From NCBI RefSeq assembly GCF_000521465.1, contig NZ_BAVR01000029.1:1-46230 (forward strand): DNA of 46,230 bases. The letters run 5' to 3'. Shown here piece after piece: positions 9,868 to 18,316 of the stretch; within the stretch, counting starts at the first letter, position 1; each line of letters starts with the position of its first letter. A program made the position numbers and the translations under genes. The notes under the pieces are model-generated. The model saw only the letters and a program-made list of their open reading frames with translations, ran no database searches and was not told the origin of the DNA. The stretch is from Acetivibrio straminisolvens JCM 21531. GTDB lineage: Bacteria; Bacillota; Clostridia; Acetivibrionales; Acetivibrionaceae.

Positions 9868-11052
9868 TTAATTCCCTCTTTTCACTTTTTCATATAATGG
9901 AGACATCTCCCTTAACCTGTTAACAATCATCGGAAGTACTTCCATGAGATAATCTATATCTTCATGAGTATTTTCAACGCCGAAGGTAAGCCTCAGAGAA
10001 CCATGAGCTATTTCATGAGGAAGACCTATTGCAAGCAGTACATGGGACGGATCGAGTGAACCTGATGTACATGCAGATCCGCTTGATGCAGCGATCCCTT
10101 TCATATCAAGCATCAGAAGAAGGGATTCACCTTCTATAAACTCAAAAGAGAAATTTACGTTGCCCGGAAGTCTCTTGTATCTGTCTCCATTTAACTTGAC
10201 GAAAGGTATTTTTTTTGTTACTTCTTCAATTGTCCTGTCCCTTAATTCGATGAGTTTTTTATTGTTCTCTTCAATATTTTGTGTGGCAAGTTCAATAGCT
10301 TTACCCATGCCCACTATACCTGCAACATTCTCGGTGCTTGCTCTGCGGCCCCTTTCCTGAGCTCCTCCATGCATAAATGATGTGATTTTTACACCTTTTC
10401 TAATGTACAGCGCACCTACGCCTTTCGGACCATAGAACTTGTGTCCCGACATTGATAGCAGGTCAACATTCAAATCAACAACATTTATAGGAACATTTCC
10501 AACTGCCTGTACTGCATCAGTGTGGAAAATTACTCCTCTTTCCCTTGCTATTTTTCCTATTTCGCCTATGGGCTGAATGGTTCCGATTTCATTATTGGCA
10601 AACATAATTGTAATCAGTATTGTATCGGGTCTTATTGCATCTTGCACCTGCTCAGGCGATACCAGGCCGTTTTCGTCAACAGGCAGGTACGTTACCTCAA
10701 AACCGTCACTTTCCAGATACTGACATGCATGGAGCACTGCATGATGCTCTATTGCGGTTGTTATTATATGCCGGCCTTTGTCCCTGTTTGCATATGCAAC
10801 TCCTTTAATAGCCCAATTGTCTGCTTCGGTACCGGAACCGGTAAAAAATACTTCCCTGGGAAGAGCACCAATTGCCTTGGCTACCTTTTCCCTTGCTTCC
10901 TCAATCGCCTTTTTGCTTTCTCTTCCTATCGAATAAATTGAGGAAGCATTGCCAAACTTATTTGAAAAGTACGGAAGCATAGCTTCAAGTACCTGTGGAT
11001 TTACTGGCGTTGTAGCAGCGTGATCCAGATAAATAATCCTGTTGTCACTCAT
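9868..11052 (-). CDS. nifS: Cysteine desulfurase NifS
   Basis: PLP-dependent enzyme that takes sulfur from cysteine for Fe-S clusters and tRNA thiolation. It has 394 residues. The N-terminal [10 protein letters not shown], the PLP lysine in [12 protein letters not shown] and the persulfide loop [17 protein letters not shown] mark it as class I (NifS/IscS). AAGGAG precedes the ATG. It lies directly downstream of the Rrf2 regulator and directly before nifU. Confidence 0.96.
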   Translation of the reverse strand: MSDNRIIYLDHAATTPVNPQVLEAMLPYFSNKFGNASSIYSIGRESKKAIEEAREKVAKAIGALPREVFFTGSGTEADNWAIKGVAYANRDKGRHIITTAIEHHAVLHACQYLESDGFEVTYLPVDENGLVSPEQVQDAIRPDTILITIMFANNEIGTIQPIGEIGKIARERGVIFHTDAVQAVGNVPINVVDLNVDLLSMSGHKFYGPKGVGALYIRKGVKITSFMHGGAQERGRRASTENVAGIVGMGKAIELATQNIEENNKKLIELRDRTIEEVTKKIPFVKLNGDRYKRLPGNVNFSFEFIEGESLLLMLDMKGIAASSGSACTSGSLDPSHVLLAIGLPHEIAHGSLRLTFGVENTHEDIDYLMEVLPMIVNRLREMSPLYEKVKRGN

Positions 11053-11151
11053 AAAGATTACTCCTTAACTATAATTTAGAATATATTTATATTTATTTAT
11101 TCCCCAAAACGTATTTCTAAAACAAAATCTCTTGATAAATAAGGGCTTGCA

Positions 11152-11582
11152 TCAAAAAAGTACAGAGTTTTTGTTGGATTCATTTACAAGATCAGCTAAA
11201 GTAATAGAATCTACAGCTTCATTGACACTATCCCTTATTTTTTCCCAAACAATTTTTGTAACACAGTTGTCAAACCGGTCGCATTTAGCAGGCTTGTCTT
11301 CTACAACACAATCAACCGGTGCAAGGGAACCCTCCAATGCTCTAAGAATTGAGCCAATTGTAATATTATCGGGGCTTTTGGACAGTAAATATCCCCCCTG
11401 TGCGCCTCTAACACTTGTAACATGGCCTGCTTTTTTAGAGCGGCAAAAAGCTGCTCTAAATAATTTTCCGACAAGCCTTGCCTTTCAGCAATGCTTTTTA
11501 GCGCAACAGGTCCTTCATCGTTGTGAAGAGCAAGATCAAGCATAGCTTTTAAGCCATATCTTCCCTTGGTAGATAACCTCAT
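11152..11582 (-). CDS. iscR: Rrf2 family regulator IscR-like, frameshifted
   Basis: Winged-helix regulator that usually binds a Fe-S cluster and represses the isc operon. The N-terminus MRLSTKGRYGLKAMLDLA is the family signature, with the recognition helix around GLSENYLEQLFAALK. The frame breaks in a T6 run at 11431-11436 (A6 in the coding strand); a seventh A gives A-L-K-K-A-G-H-V-T-S-V-R-G-A-Q-G-G-Y and leads into the open frame ending at 11152. The three cluster cysteines are there (DCVVED, AKCDRFDNC). Repaired length is about 144 residues. It heads the iscR-nifS-nifU-mnmA operon, as is common in clostridia. Confidence 0.9.
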
Positions 11583-11631
11583 TAAATCCAGTCCTCCAAT
11601 TCCAACTGCATTACTAGGTATTCACACAATT

Positions 11632-11660
11632 AGATTAGCACTTTGTGAAATGCTTGTCAA
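11632..11660 (-). promoter_or_regulatory. Promoter of the isc operon
   Basis: Minus-strand TTGACA, 17-base spacer, TAATCT, ending about 50 bases before the iscR start. A strong SigA-like match. An IscR site would be expected over or near it, but I cannot point to a clear one. Confidence 0.75.
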
Positions 11661-11715
11661 TATATTTGCAAAAAATATATATCGTATTGTTTTTACATAT
11701 AGTTAACTAAATAAT

Positions 11716-12012
11716 TCAATTTAGGTCGAAGAGAGGACTATAATATCTTGTCCGAAGCATATCTTCTATTTCGTTGATGCTTTTACCAAAGGCATTGACA
11801 ATAAGTACTCCATAGTTTGCCCTTTGACCTGATGTCATTTGAGGCATGTTATTTCTGGAAATATGGGATATCTGAAAGGAATTCCCCTCATAGACAATAG
11901 CATCTATAGGGTAGTTATAGGTTTCCAAATCGACAACCTCAAAACCTCTTTTGGCTAGCTCCTGCTTTAGGTTGTCCAATCCGCTTTGAACTGCTACTAC
12001 TATAAAAACCAC
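11716..12012 (-). CDS. YkuS-like UPF0180 family protein
   Basis: About 95 residues resembling the small Bacillus YkuS/UPF0180 family, whose function is unknown. The core VVAVQSGLDNLKQELAKRG and the later YPIDAIVYEG match the family pattern. The start is odd. The only in-frame conventional start is a GTG at 12012 that overlaps the GGAGG site itself; the codon at the right distance is ATA. Either an unusual start or a base error is involved. The ribosome binding site also lies inside a terminator-like hairpin (12008-12062), so translation may be limited by RNA folding. Confidence 0.65.
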   Translation of the reverse strand: MVFIVVAVQSGLDNLKQELAKRGFEVVDLETYNYPIDAIVYEGNSFQISHISRNNMPQMTSGQRANYGVLIVNAFGKSINEIEDMLRTRYYSPLFDLN

Positions 12013-12062
12013 CTCCGGTAATAATAAAACACTCTATAATAAGAGTATTAGCCGGAAGTGGT
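12008..12062 (-). terminator. Hairpin burying the ykuS ribosome binding site, terminator-like
   Basis: Arms ACCACTTCCGG and CCGGAGGTGGT pair at 10 of 11 positions on the minus strand, with a nested ACTCT/AGAGT stem between them. TTTTT follows directly. It ends the transcript from cheR and the small membrane gene, and it also holds the GGAGG of the YkuS-like gene. Confidence 0.75.
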
Positions 12063-12097
12063 TTATATATACTTAATTATTTGAGTTTTCCCTTAAT

Positions 12098-12253
12098 TTA
12101 TTGCTTATTTGCAATGATGTAAAATACATACATTAGCATTATAACAAGATAAACAGACACGCTCAACTCCCGATAGATTCCGAATACGGCAACGTTTAGC
12201 AGCAGTAGTACGAAGCCGGCCAGAAGTATCCAGGCCATAACCCTTTTAAACAT
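12098..12253 (-). CDS. Small two-helix membrane protein, 51 residues
   Basis: Unrecognised small protein. AAGGAGA lies six bases before the ATG at 12253. The sequence opens MFKRVMAW, then a hydrophobic helix (about residues 8-26), a short charged turn YRELS and a second helix (about 31-47), ending ANKQ. It is coupled to cheR: the ribosome binding site lies inside the cheR 3' end. The terminator-like hairpin follows 36 bases after its stop. No function can be assigned. Confidence 0.65.
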   Translation of the reverse strand: MFKRVMAWILLAGFVLLLLNVAVFGIYRELSVSVYLVIMLMYVFYIIANKQ

Positions 12254-13050
12254 GTAAATCTCCTTCCATTAAATATCTTTTTCTTTTTGATAAAAAATGT
12301 CTGTATAGGTTTGAAATTATAGAGGTTGTAAAGTATTATCTGTTCTGTACTTCCAACAAAAAGAACTCCTCCTGTTTTAAGAGATCTATTGAATTTTTTA
12401 TAAATCTCTGCTTTTGCTTCCTCGGTAAAATAAATCAGTACATTCCTGCAGACTATAAGGTCACAATTTTTCGGATAGGGATCTGCCAATAAATTATGTT
12501 TATTGAACTCAACACAGTTTTTTACTTCTTGCTTTATGGCATATATGTCTCCGTCAACTTTAAAGTATTTGTCAATATATTTTTTGGGCAAATTGGCAAT
12601 ACTTTTATCAGTGTAGAGTCCGTTTTTTGCTTTTTCAAGGATTTCACCATCAATATCCGTAGCAAAAATTTTAATTTTGCCCAGCGGAAGAAATTCATTC
12701 AGTATCATAACAAGCGTATAAGGCTCATCTCCGCTTGAGCAAGCAGCACTCCAAATTTTCAGGTTATTGCTTTTTTCAAGAAGCGACGGAAGTATAATAT
12801 TTTTTAGTTTTTCCCACTGTTCCGGATTTCTGTAAAACTCGGATACATTGATGGTCATATAGTTGATAAACTCACTGTAAAGCTTTTTATCTACCTTAAT
12901 AGCTTCAACATATGATTTATAGCCGTTAAAATTATTTTTACTTATCAAAGAATCCAGTCTTCTTTTCATTTGTTTTTCTTTGTAAGAGCCAAGGTCAATT
13001 CCGGTCAGTTTGAAAATTTCTTTCTTAAAGCCCTCGTAATCCATAACCAT
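12196..13050 (-). CDS. cheR: Chemotaxis protein methyltransferase CheR
   Basis: SAM-dependent methyltransferase that methylates glutamates of chemoreceptors. The N-terminal helical domain includes YMTINVSEFYR (residues about 63-75); the catalytic domain has the SAM loop WSAACSSGDEPYTL and ATDID, then DLIVCRNVLIYF and GGVLFVGSTEQ. GGAGAG precedes the ATG at 13050. As written the frame runs on past the usual end (IKKKK) for about 25 unlike residues to 12196, overlapping the small membrane gene. One extra A near 12275 would instead give a stop at 12246. The later end is probably an artefact. No other che genes are in the window. Confidence 0.9.
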   Translation of the reverse strand: MVMDYEGFKKEIFKLTGIDLGSYKEKQMKRRLDSLISKNNFNGYKSYVEAIKVDKKLYSEFINYMTINVSEFYRNPEQWEKLKNIILPSLLEKSNNLKIWSAACSSGDEPYTLVMILNEFLPLGKIKIFATDIDGEILEKAKNGLYTDKSIANLPKKYIDKYFKVDGDIYAIKQEVKNCVEFNKHNLLADPYPKNCDLIVCRNVLIYFTEEAKAEIYKKFNRSLKTGGVLFVGSTEQIILYNLYNFKPIQTFFIKKKKIFNGRRFTCLKGLWPGYFWPASYYCC

Positions 13051-13153
13051 TTTGTCATCTCTCCATTCATATTCTTAAATGACAAGTGCCGGCAATCTAG
13101 AATCAGCTATAAATATGAATCTTAACCTTAGTATTTTAAATTTTTTGTATAGT

Positions 13154-13564
13154 TTACACGCTAAGTTCGGGAAAAAACCTTTTTATCTCTATTTCCGCAC
13201 TTTCAGCGGAATCGGATGCATGGATAAGATTCTCAAAGGGATGATATCCATAATCGCCTCTAATGGTACCCGGCTTCGAATCAAAATTGCTTGTTGCCCC
13301 AATCATGCTTCTTACAGCCTCAATTACCCTGTGTCCGGAAAGAATCATTGCAATCACAGGTCCGGACGTTATATAGTTAATCATATCGTTAAAAAAAGGC
13401 TTATCCTTTACATGAAAATAATGTTCACAGGCTAGATCCCTGTCAATGTTCATCATTTTCAAGTGAAGGATTGTAAAATTCCTTTTTTCAAAACGGGATA
13501 TAATTTCACCGACAAGCTTTCTTTTTACAGAATCAGGCTTTAATATAACCAGTGTCCTTTCCAT
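13154..13564 (-). CDS. ndk: Nucleoside diphosphate kinase
   Basis: Transfers the gamma phosphate between nucleoside triphosphates and diphosphates through a phospho-histidine. It has 136 residues, the normal size. The N-terminus ERTLVILKPDSVKR, the PGTIRGDYG loop and the catalytic His in ENLIHASDSAESAE are all present. The segment between the last two (YGYHPF) differs from the more usual hydrophobic sequence. It is transcribed alone between cheR and speD. Confidence 0.95.
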   Translation of the reverse strand: MERTLVILKPDSVKRKLVGEIISRFEKRNFTILHLKMMNIDRDLACEHYFHVKDKPFFNDMINYITSGPVIAMILSGHRVIEAVRSMIGATSNFDSKPGTIRGDYGYHPFENLIHASDSAESAEIEIKRFFPELSV

Positions 13565-13776
13565 AACTACTCCTCTCTTAACCGAATGGATTATTAAATT
13601 TTTTGAAGCTTTGATTATAAAAAAACTCTCAAAAGAATAGCCCTATATAATGATATGATTACATTAATATATTTATTTTATCATATACATGATTAAAAAT
13701 AAATATATTGTACGGGAAAAATCGGAATAAATGAATGCTGCATACGAACTATATGAACATATAATAATATAAACAT

Positions 13777-13802
13777 AAAAGCGTGCTCACATGCACGCTT
13801 TT
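13777..13802 (-). terminator. Terminator of speD
   Basis: Stem AAAAGCGTGC / GCACGCTTTT, 10 bp with a six-base loop, about 20 bases after the speD stop on the minus strand. Confidence 0.85.
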
Positions 13803-13820
13803 AAAGATCTATCTTAACAA

Positions 13821-14195
13821 TTACAGATTTGCAACTTTAACAGGTTCTTCGAATACGCCTCGTTTCACCTCGGTTGCAGTCATATGCTTGGCTTTAAACC
13901 TTTCTGTCAGGTAATTGCAAGCATCCCATGGATTAACCTTTTCCCCGCAGGTAAACACATCTACTGCGGCATATCCCAACTCCGGCCACGTATGAATTGT
14001 CAAATGGGATTCTGAAATTACTACTACACCGCTTACTCCCTGGGGACTGAATTTGTGAAATGCCACTTCCCTAACTTCAGCACCAGCTTCAAGAGCGGAT
14101 TCAACCATAATTTTTTCAATCAAATTTCGGTTATTAAGTATAGCGGCATCACATCCATATATTTCTGCCAAAATATGACGGCCCAAAGCATTCAT
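13821..14195 (-). CDS. speD: S-adenosylmethionine decarboxylase proenzyme
   Basis: Produces decarboxylated SAM, the aminopropyl donor for spermidine. This is the short bacterial class 1B form, 124 residues. Self-cleavage at the Glu-Ser bond in VISESHLTIHTWPE yields the pyruvoyl cofactor; the FTCG segment holds the catalytic Cys. GGAGG lies upstream of the ATG. It stands alone with its own promoter and terminator. The matching spermidine synthase (speE) and agmatinase (speB) are encoded about 16 kb away in this window. Confidence 0.96.
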   Translation of the reverse strand: MNALGRHILAEIYGCDAAILNNRNLIEKIMVESALEAGAEVREVAFHKFSPQGVSGVVVISESHLTIHTWPELGYAAVDVFTCGEKVNPWDACNYLTERFKAKHMTATEVKRGVFEEPVKVANL

Positions 14196-14273
14196 TTCAT
14201 TTTCCTCCTTCAGATTTAAAAAAATATCAACAACCTTTCTTTAATTTGAAATTACTCAATTTCAACAAAATTT

Positions 14274-14301
14274 ATTTTAGCACGTCTGCACTAAAAGTCA
14301 A
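14274..14301 (-). promoter_or_regulatory. Promoter of speD
   Basis: Minus-strand TTGACT, 16-base spacer, TAAAAT, about 80 bases before the speD start. No riboswitch-like structure is evident in the short leader. Confidence 0.65.
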
Positions 14302-14430
14302 TAGATTTTTCTAAAATTTTTAATATATCTTGTTTATTCTGAATTATTAAAATTCTTCTTCAGTTTGCTCTGTTTTTTATACATTTTTATCGCATTTACA
14401 CAGTAATGAAGCAGAAAAATAAGAAAATAA

Positions 14431-14459
14431 AAAGCCTGTTGTGTTTGGCAACAGGCTTT
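14431..14459 (-). terminator. Terminator of the rpsA operon
   Basis: Perfect 11-bp stem AAAGCCTGTTG / CAACAGGCTTT with a seven-base loop, about 60 bases after the rpsA stop and followed by a T-containing tract on the minus strand. Confidence 0.85.
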
Positions 14460-14519
14460 AAAATTATTCCATTATAAGCAAAGCTTGTGTTAAATTATAT
14501 TATTGAAATTAATATTTGA

Positions 14520-15761
14520 TTAGGATTCTGTGGTCTTTGATACGAAGTCCCCCAATGTTACGGACATATCTTCTTTATGTTCCGACGGTTCGGCGTCTTC
14601 CGAAGAGTTGTTAGAAGCTTCTTTTGCTTCAGATTCATCCTTTGAGGAAGGAGGATCTATTGGCATAACCTCTTTAATGCTGAGGCTGATTTTCTTGTTC
14701 TCAATATCAACTTCCACTATTTTAGCATCAACTTTCATACCAATCTCAAGAGCATCTTCAACTTTTGCGAGACGCTTTGAGGATATTTGGGATATGTGAA
14801 CCAGCCCGTCCACACCTTTTTCAAGCTCAACAAAGGCACCAAAGGAAGCAAAACGAAGAACAGTTACCTTGACAATATCTCCTACCTTGTACTTTTCTTC
14901 TGCTTTATACCAAGGATTGTCCTCAATTTTTCTATACCCCAGGGATACCTTTTTCTTCTCTTTGTCAAATTCTAAAACGCTTACTTCAATTTCATCCCCA
15001 ACTTTTAATATTTCAGACGGATGTTTAACTCTTGTCCATGAAAGCTCAGAAATATGAATGAGTCCGTCAACTCCGCCTATATCAACAAAGGCACCAAAAT
15101 CTGTAAGACTCTTGACAGTACCTTTAAATACTTTTCCTACCTCCATGCTGTTCCATGTTTTGGTCGCAAGAGCAGTCTTTTCTTCTTCGATAATTACTCT
15201 TGCAGAACCTACCACTTTACGTCTCTTTTCATTGAGCTCAACAATTCTGAGAGTTACGTTTCTTTTAAGGAACTCATTTAAATCCTTTACATATCTATCG
15301 CTTACCTGTGAAGCGGGAACGAATATTCTTACGCCCCTGGAGCTGGCAATTACACCGCCCTTTACAACTTCAACAACAAAAGCGTTAACAGGAGTCTTGC
15401 TTTCATAGGCCTTAACTATATCATCCCAGGATTTTACAGCATCTACTTTTTTCTTTGAGAGTCTTACGTTGCCTTCACCGTCATTGATCATTTCAACGAG
15501 GACTTCAACTTCATCCCCTATTTTTACTTCTTTTTCAATATTGAAGTTTGGGTCATCGGTATACTCTTCGAGAGGAATTATACCGTCTGCTTTATAGCCC
15601 AAGTCAACAAAAACCTCATTGCTGTTAAAGCCTATTATTTTTCCTTTTACAGTCTCTCCTGCTTGTATTCTAACAAATGAACTCTCAAATGCGTTGGCGA
15701 AATCTATTTCACCATCTTTTTCTAGAATATCGACCATTCCTTGCTTGTTTAATTCACTCAT
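14520..15761 (-). CDS. rpsA: S1 RNA-binding domain protein, 30S ribosomal protein S1 type
   Basis: 413 residues with four S1 domains (about 30-100, 115-185, 200-270, 285-355). The third and fourth carry the classic FGAFVDIGGVDGLIHISE and FGAFVELEKGVDGLVHIS signatures. The tail after 365 is acidic and Ser-rich. In Firmicutes this protein binds mRNA and ribosomes. The ATG overlaps the ispH stop as ATGA and has its own GAGGAGG site ten bases upstream. In many clostridia ispH and this gene are one fused ORF; here one additional A in the A6 run at the junction would make that fusion. Confidence 0.92.
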   Translation of the reverse strand: MSELNKQGMVDILEKDGEIDFANAFESSFVRIQAGETVKGKIIGFNSNEVFVDLGYKADGIIPLEEYTDDPNFNIEKEVKIGDEVEVLVEMINDGEGNVRLSKKKVDAVKSWDDIVKAYESKTPVNAFVVEVVKGGVIASSRGVRIFVPASQVSDRYVKDLNEFLKRNVTLRIVELNEKRRKVVGSARVIIEEEKTALATKTWNSMEVGKVFKGTVKSLTDFGAFVDIGGVDGLIHISELSWTRVKHPSEILKVGDEIEVSVLEFDKEKKKVSLGYRKIEDNPWYKAEEKYKVGDIVKVTVLRFASFGAFVELEKGVDGLVHISQISSKRLAKVEDALEIGMKVDAKIVEVDIENKKISLSIKEVMPIDPPSSKDESEAKEASNNSSEDAEPSEHKEDMSVTLGDFVSKTTES

Positions 15762-16585
15762 TTTTTAATAACCTCCTCAATTACCCAGTCCGGCGTAGAA
15801 GCTCCGGCAGAAATACCTACTTTTTTTATTTTTTTTATATCTACCGGTGGCAAATCACCGGAAGTCTCAATTTTATACGTCAAATTGCAATGTTTTTTGC
15901 ATATATCATAAAGCTTTTGGGTATTGGAACTACTTTTTCCCCCAATAATAATCATCATGTCGACATGTTTGGCAATTTCTTCTGCTTCATTTTGCCTTCT
16001 GCTGGTTGCACTACATATTGTATCAAATTCTAAAAGATTTTTGAATTTCTTTTTTAATTCTGTCGTAATTTTTACCCACTTTTCTTTTGTTATTGTTGTC
16101 TGTGCAACTACGCAAACTTTTTCATCGCTTGGTTCAAGTCCTTCTATATCCTCAACTGTGTCGGCTATATATGCTTTGTTGTTACACCATCCATTTATCC
16201 CTATTACCTCAGGATGATTTTTGTCGCCTACAATTATTATCTTGTAGCCTTCTTCACTTTTCTCCCTTACAAGGTTGTGAATTTTTTTTACGTATGGACA
16301 TGTAGCATCTTCCAAAATCAACCCCTTATCTAAAATCTTTTTATAAATTTCAGGTGTAACACCGTGGGCTCTAATTACGATATGGCCGTTGGGCGTTGCT
16401 TGATCAATATCATTAATCTTTTTAACACCCTTAGAAGCAAGAAGATCTACTACTTGTGTATTGTGAATAATAGGACCATACGTATATATAGGTTCTTTTT
16501 GCTTTTCCAAAAGATTATTGACAGTCTTAACTGCGTTACTAACTCCAAAACAAAAACCGGCAGATTTTGCAACTATTATTTCCAA
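15758..16585 (-). CDS. ispH: 4-hydroxy-3-methylbut-2-enyl diphosphate reductase
   Basis: Last enzyme of the MEP isoprenoid pathway, making IPP and DMAPP with a 4Fe-4S cluster. The three cluster cysteines are in AGFCFGV, EDATCPYV and DTICSATS, and the catalytic Glu/His regions (RAHGV, GDKNHPEV) are present. It starts at a TTG at 16585 that directly follows the plsC stop codon, with GGAGG eight bases upstream. It has 275 residues ending EEVIKK. The stop overlaps the rpsA start by four bases. Confidence 0.95.
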   Translation of the reverse strand: MEIIVAKSAGFCFGVSNAVKTVNNLLEKQKEPIYTYGPIIHNTQVVDLLASKGVKKINDIDQATPNGHIVIRAHGVTPEIYKKILDKGLILEDATCPYVKKIHNLVREKSEEGYKIIIVGDKNHPEVIGINGWCNNKAYIADTVEDIEGLEPSDEKVCVVAQTTITKEKWVKITTELKKKFKNLLEFDTICSATSRRQNEAEEIAKHVDMMIIIGGKSSSNTQKLYDICKKHCNLTYKIETSGDLPPVDIKKIKKVGISAGASTPDWVIEEVIKK

Positions 16586-17176
16586 TCAAGATTCCTCCAA
16601 GAGAGAGTAAACTTTTTTCATTATGCCCTCACTGAATTCGACCAATTCACTATTAGTATATTTCTTATCTTTCTCTAAATCAAGAGTAAATGGTTTTCCA
16701 AATACAATTTTTATTTTACTGAAAGGACGATAACGTCCGCAAATTGCAACAGGCAAAATTGGAGCACCTGATTTTTGCGCTAAAAGTGCAGCTCCAGGCT
16801 TTGCTTTTATAGTTTTGCCTTTTTTATGTTTCAGCCTTGTGCCTTCGGGGAAAATACCGACAATGTGACCTTCTTCAAGAAGTTTCAAAGCGGTTTTAAT
16901 CGCTCCGACATCACCTTTTCCCCTGCTTACAGGAAAAGCACCAAGTCTTCTGATAAATGAAGATAATAGGGGAATTTTAAAGAGTTCTTCCTTAGCCATA
17001 TATCGAACCAATCTTTTTAGCTTGTATCCGATAAAAAACATATCCAATTCTGCGATATGATTTGCACACAGAAGAACAGAACCTTCTTCAGGAACGTTCT
17101 CTATACCAATAATTCTCACCCTATAAAACAAATTAAAAAATGTAGTAACAATTACTCTAAGAAAACTAATAAACAT
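16586..17176 (-). CDS. plsC: 1-acyl-sn-glycerol-3-phosphate acyltransferase
   Basis: Makes phosphatidic acid from lysophosphatidic acid at the membrane. It has 196 residues. The acyltransferase motif NHIAELD gives the catalytic His and Asp, and FPEGTRLK is the glycerol-phosphate site. The N-terminus is hydrophobic (FISFLRVIVTTFFNLFY). The start overlaps the end of cmk by 11 bases and the stop abuts the ispH start codon, so translation of these genes is coupled. Confidence 0.93.
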   Translation of the reverse strand: MFISFLRVIVTTFFNLFYRVRIIGIENVPEEGSVLLCANHIAELDMFFIGYKLKRLVRYMAKEELFKIPLLSSFIRRLGAFPVSRGKGDVGAIKTALKLLEEGHIVGIFPEGTRLKHKKGKTIKAKPGAALLAQKSGAPILPVAICGRYRPFSKIKIVFGKPFTLDLEKDKKYTNSELVEFSEGIMKKVYSLLEES

Positions 17177-17849
17177 ATTCCTTTACATACTCCATAATTT
17201 TGTTTACAACTTGTTCTATAGTTAAATCAGTGGTATCAATCTCAATGGCATCCTGAGCTTTTGACAAGGGAGCAAAATCTCTGCTGCTGTCATTTTTATC
17301 CCTGTATTCTATATCCTTTTTGACATCTTCCAAAGTCATTTGAGTCATACCTTTGGACAAAAGCTCATTATATCTTCTTATTGCCCTCGCTTCAATAGAA
17401 GCTGTGAGGAAAAACTTGAGCGTTGCATCGGGCAAAACATATGTTCCTATATCCCTTCCATCCATAACAACACTGTTTTGCTTGGCTACTTCCCTTTGAA
17501 GCTCAACCATTTTTAGTCTTACCGCCGGGACAGTGGCTACATTGGATGCACCGATGGAAACCTCGGGAGTCCTTATGAGTTCTGTTACATCTTTCCCGTC
17601 TAAAAAAATATGTTGTATATCGTCCGAATAGACAACTTTTATGTCTATATCTTCGACAAGCTTTGACATTTGTTCACGGTTTGATGTATCAACGCCTTCT
17701 CTGATAGCTTTTAAGGCAACAGTCCTATACATTGCCCCGGTATCTAAGTACAATATATTTAAAGTTTTTGAAATAAGCTTTGCAATTGTGCTCTTACCCG
17801 CTCCTGCAGGTCCGTCAATGGCAATTGAAATTCTGGCTTTTTCACTCAT
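17166..17849 (-). CDS. cmk: Cytidylate kinase
   Basis: Phosphorylates CMP and dCMP. It has 227 residues. The P-loop is IDGPAGAGKSTIAK; the CMP-binding region LYLDTGAMYRTVA, the VMDGRDIGTYVLPDA loop and the lid region IEYRDKNDSSRDFAPL are all typical. GGGAG lies before the ATG. It belongs to the aroH-cmk-plsC-ispH-rpsA gene string, an order found in many clostridia. Confidence 0.96.
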   Translation of the reverse strand: MSEKARISIAIDGPAGAGKSTIAKLISKTLNILYLDTGAMYRTVALKAIREGVDTSNREQMSKLVEDIDIKVVYSDDIQHIFLDGKDVTELIRTPEVSIGASNVATVPAVRLKMVELQREVAKQNSVVMDGRDIGTYVLPDATLKFFLTASIEARAIRRYNELLSKGMTQMTLEDVKKDIEYRDKNDSSRDFAPLSKAQDAIEIDTTDLTIEQVVNKIMEYVKEYVY

Positions 17850-17889
17850 ATTATATCTCCCGCAAAATCCAAGTTAATTGTACTTAAGT

Positions 17890-18246
17890 TTAAGTCAAAT
17901 CCGGTCTTAAAACCTTTGCACCGTTAAGATATACGTGCTTTATATCTTTCTTGTCTTTATCGGAATTTACATGCATCATTATCCTGATACACTTTTTCAA
18001 ACTTCCCGGAACATCTATTTCGTTCATGCACATAAGTGCCGTACTTGTCCAACCTATATTTCTTGCGGCAATCGCCGGGAATGCAGCATCCAAATCCTTT
18101 GTAACAGTAAAAATTATACTTATTATGTCGTCTTCTGCAAGCCCGTTTTTTTGGGCCATTTCCTTAAGCAGATTTTGAGTTTCGGTCAATATCTCATCTG
18201 CATCGTTGTTTGAAACGGTGGTCGCGCCTCTGATAGCCCATACCAT
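17890..18246 (-). CDS. aroH: Chorismate mutase, AroH type
   Basis: Converts chorismate to prephenate for phenylalanine and tyrosine synthesis. The trimeric AroH class is short (about 118 residues here). It begins MVWAIRGATTVSNND, with the active-site Arg in the AIRGATT motif; FTVTKDLDAAFPA and the late KHVYLNGAKVLRPD also match the family. I placed the start at the ATG at 18246 because AGGAGG is 11 bases upstream; a TTG at 18255 would leave only about two bases of spacing. Confidence 0.93.
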   Translation of the reverse strand: MVWAIRGATTVSNNDADEILTETQNLLKEMAQKNGLAEDDIISIIFTVTKDLDAAFPAIAARNIGWTSTALMCMNEIDVPGSLKKCIRIMMHVNSDKDKKDIKHVYLNGAKVLRPDLT

Positions 18247-18316
18247 TATAACCAAATCCTCCTATTTGCCATTCTACCATTCTACAAGCTAACACTTTCA
18301 ATAATTATCTTCAATC

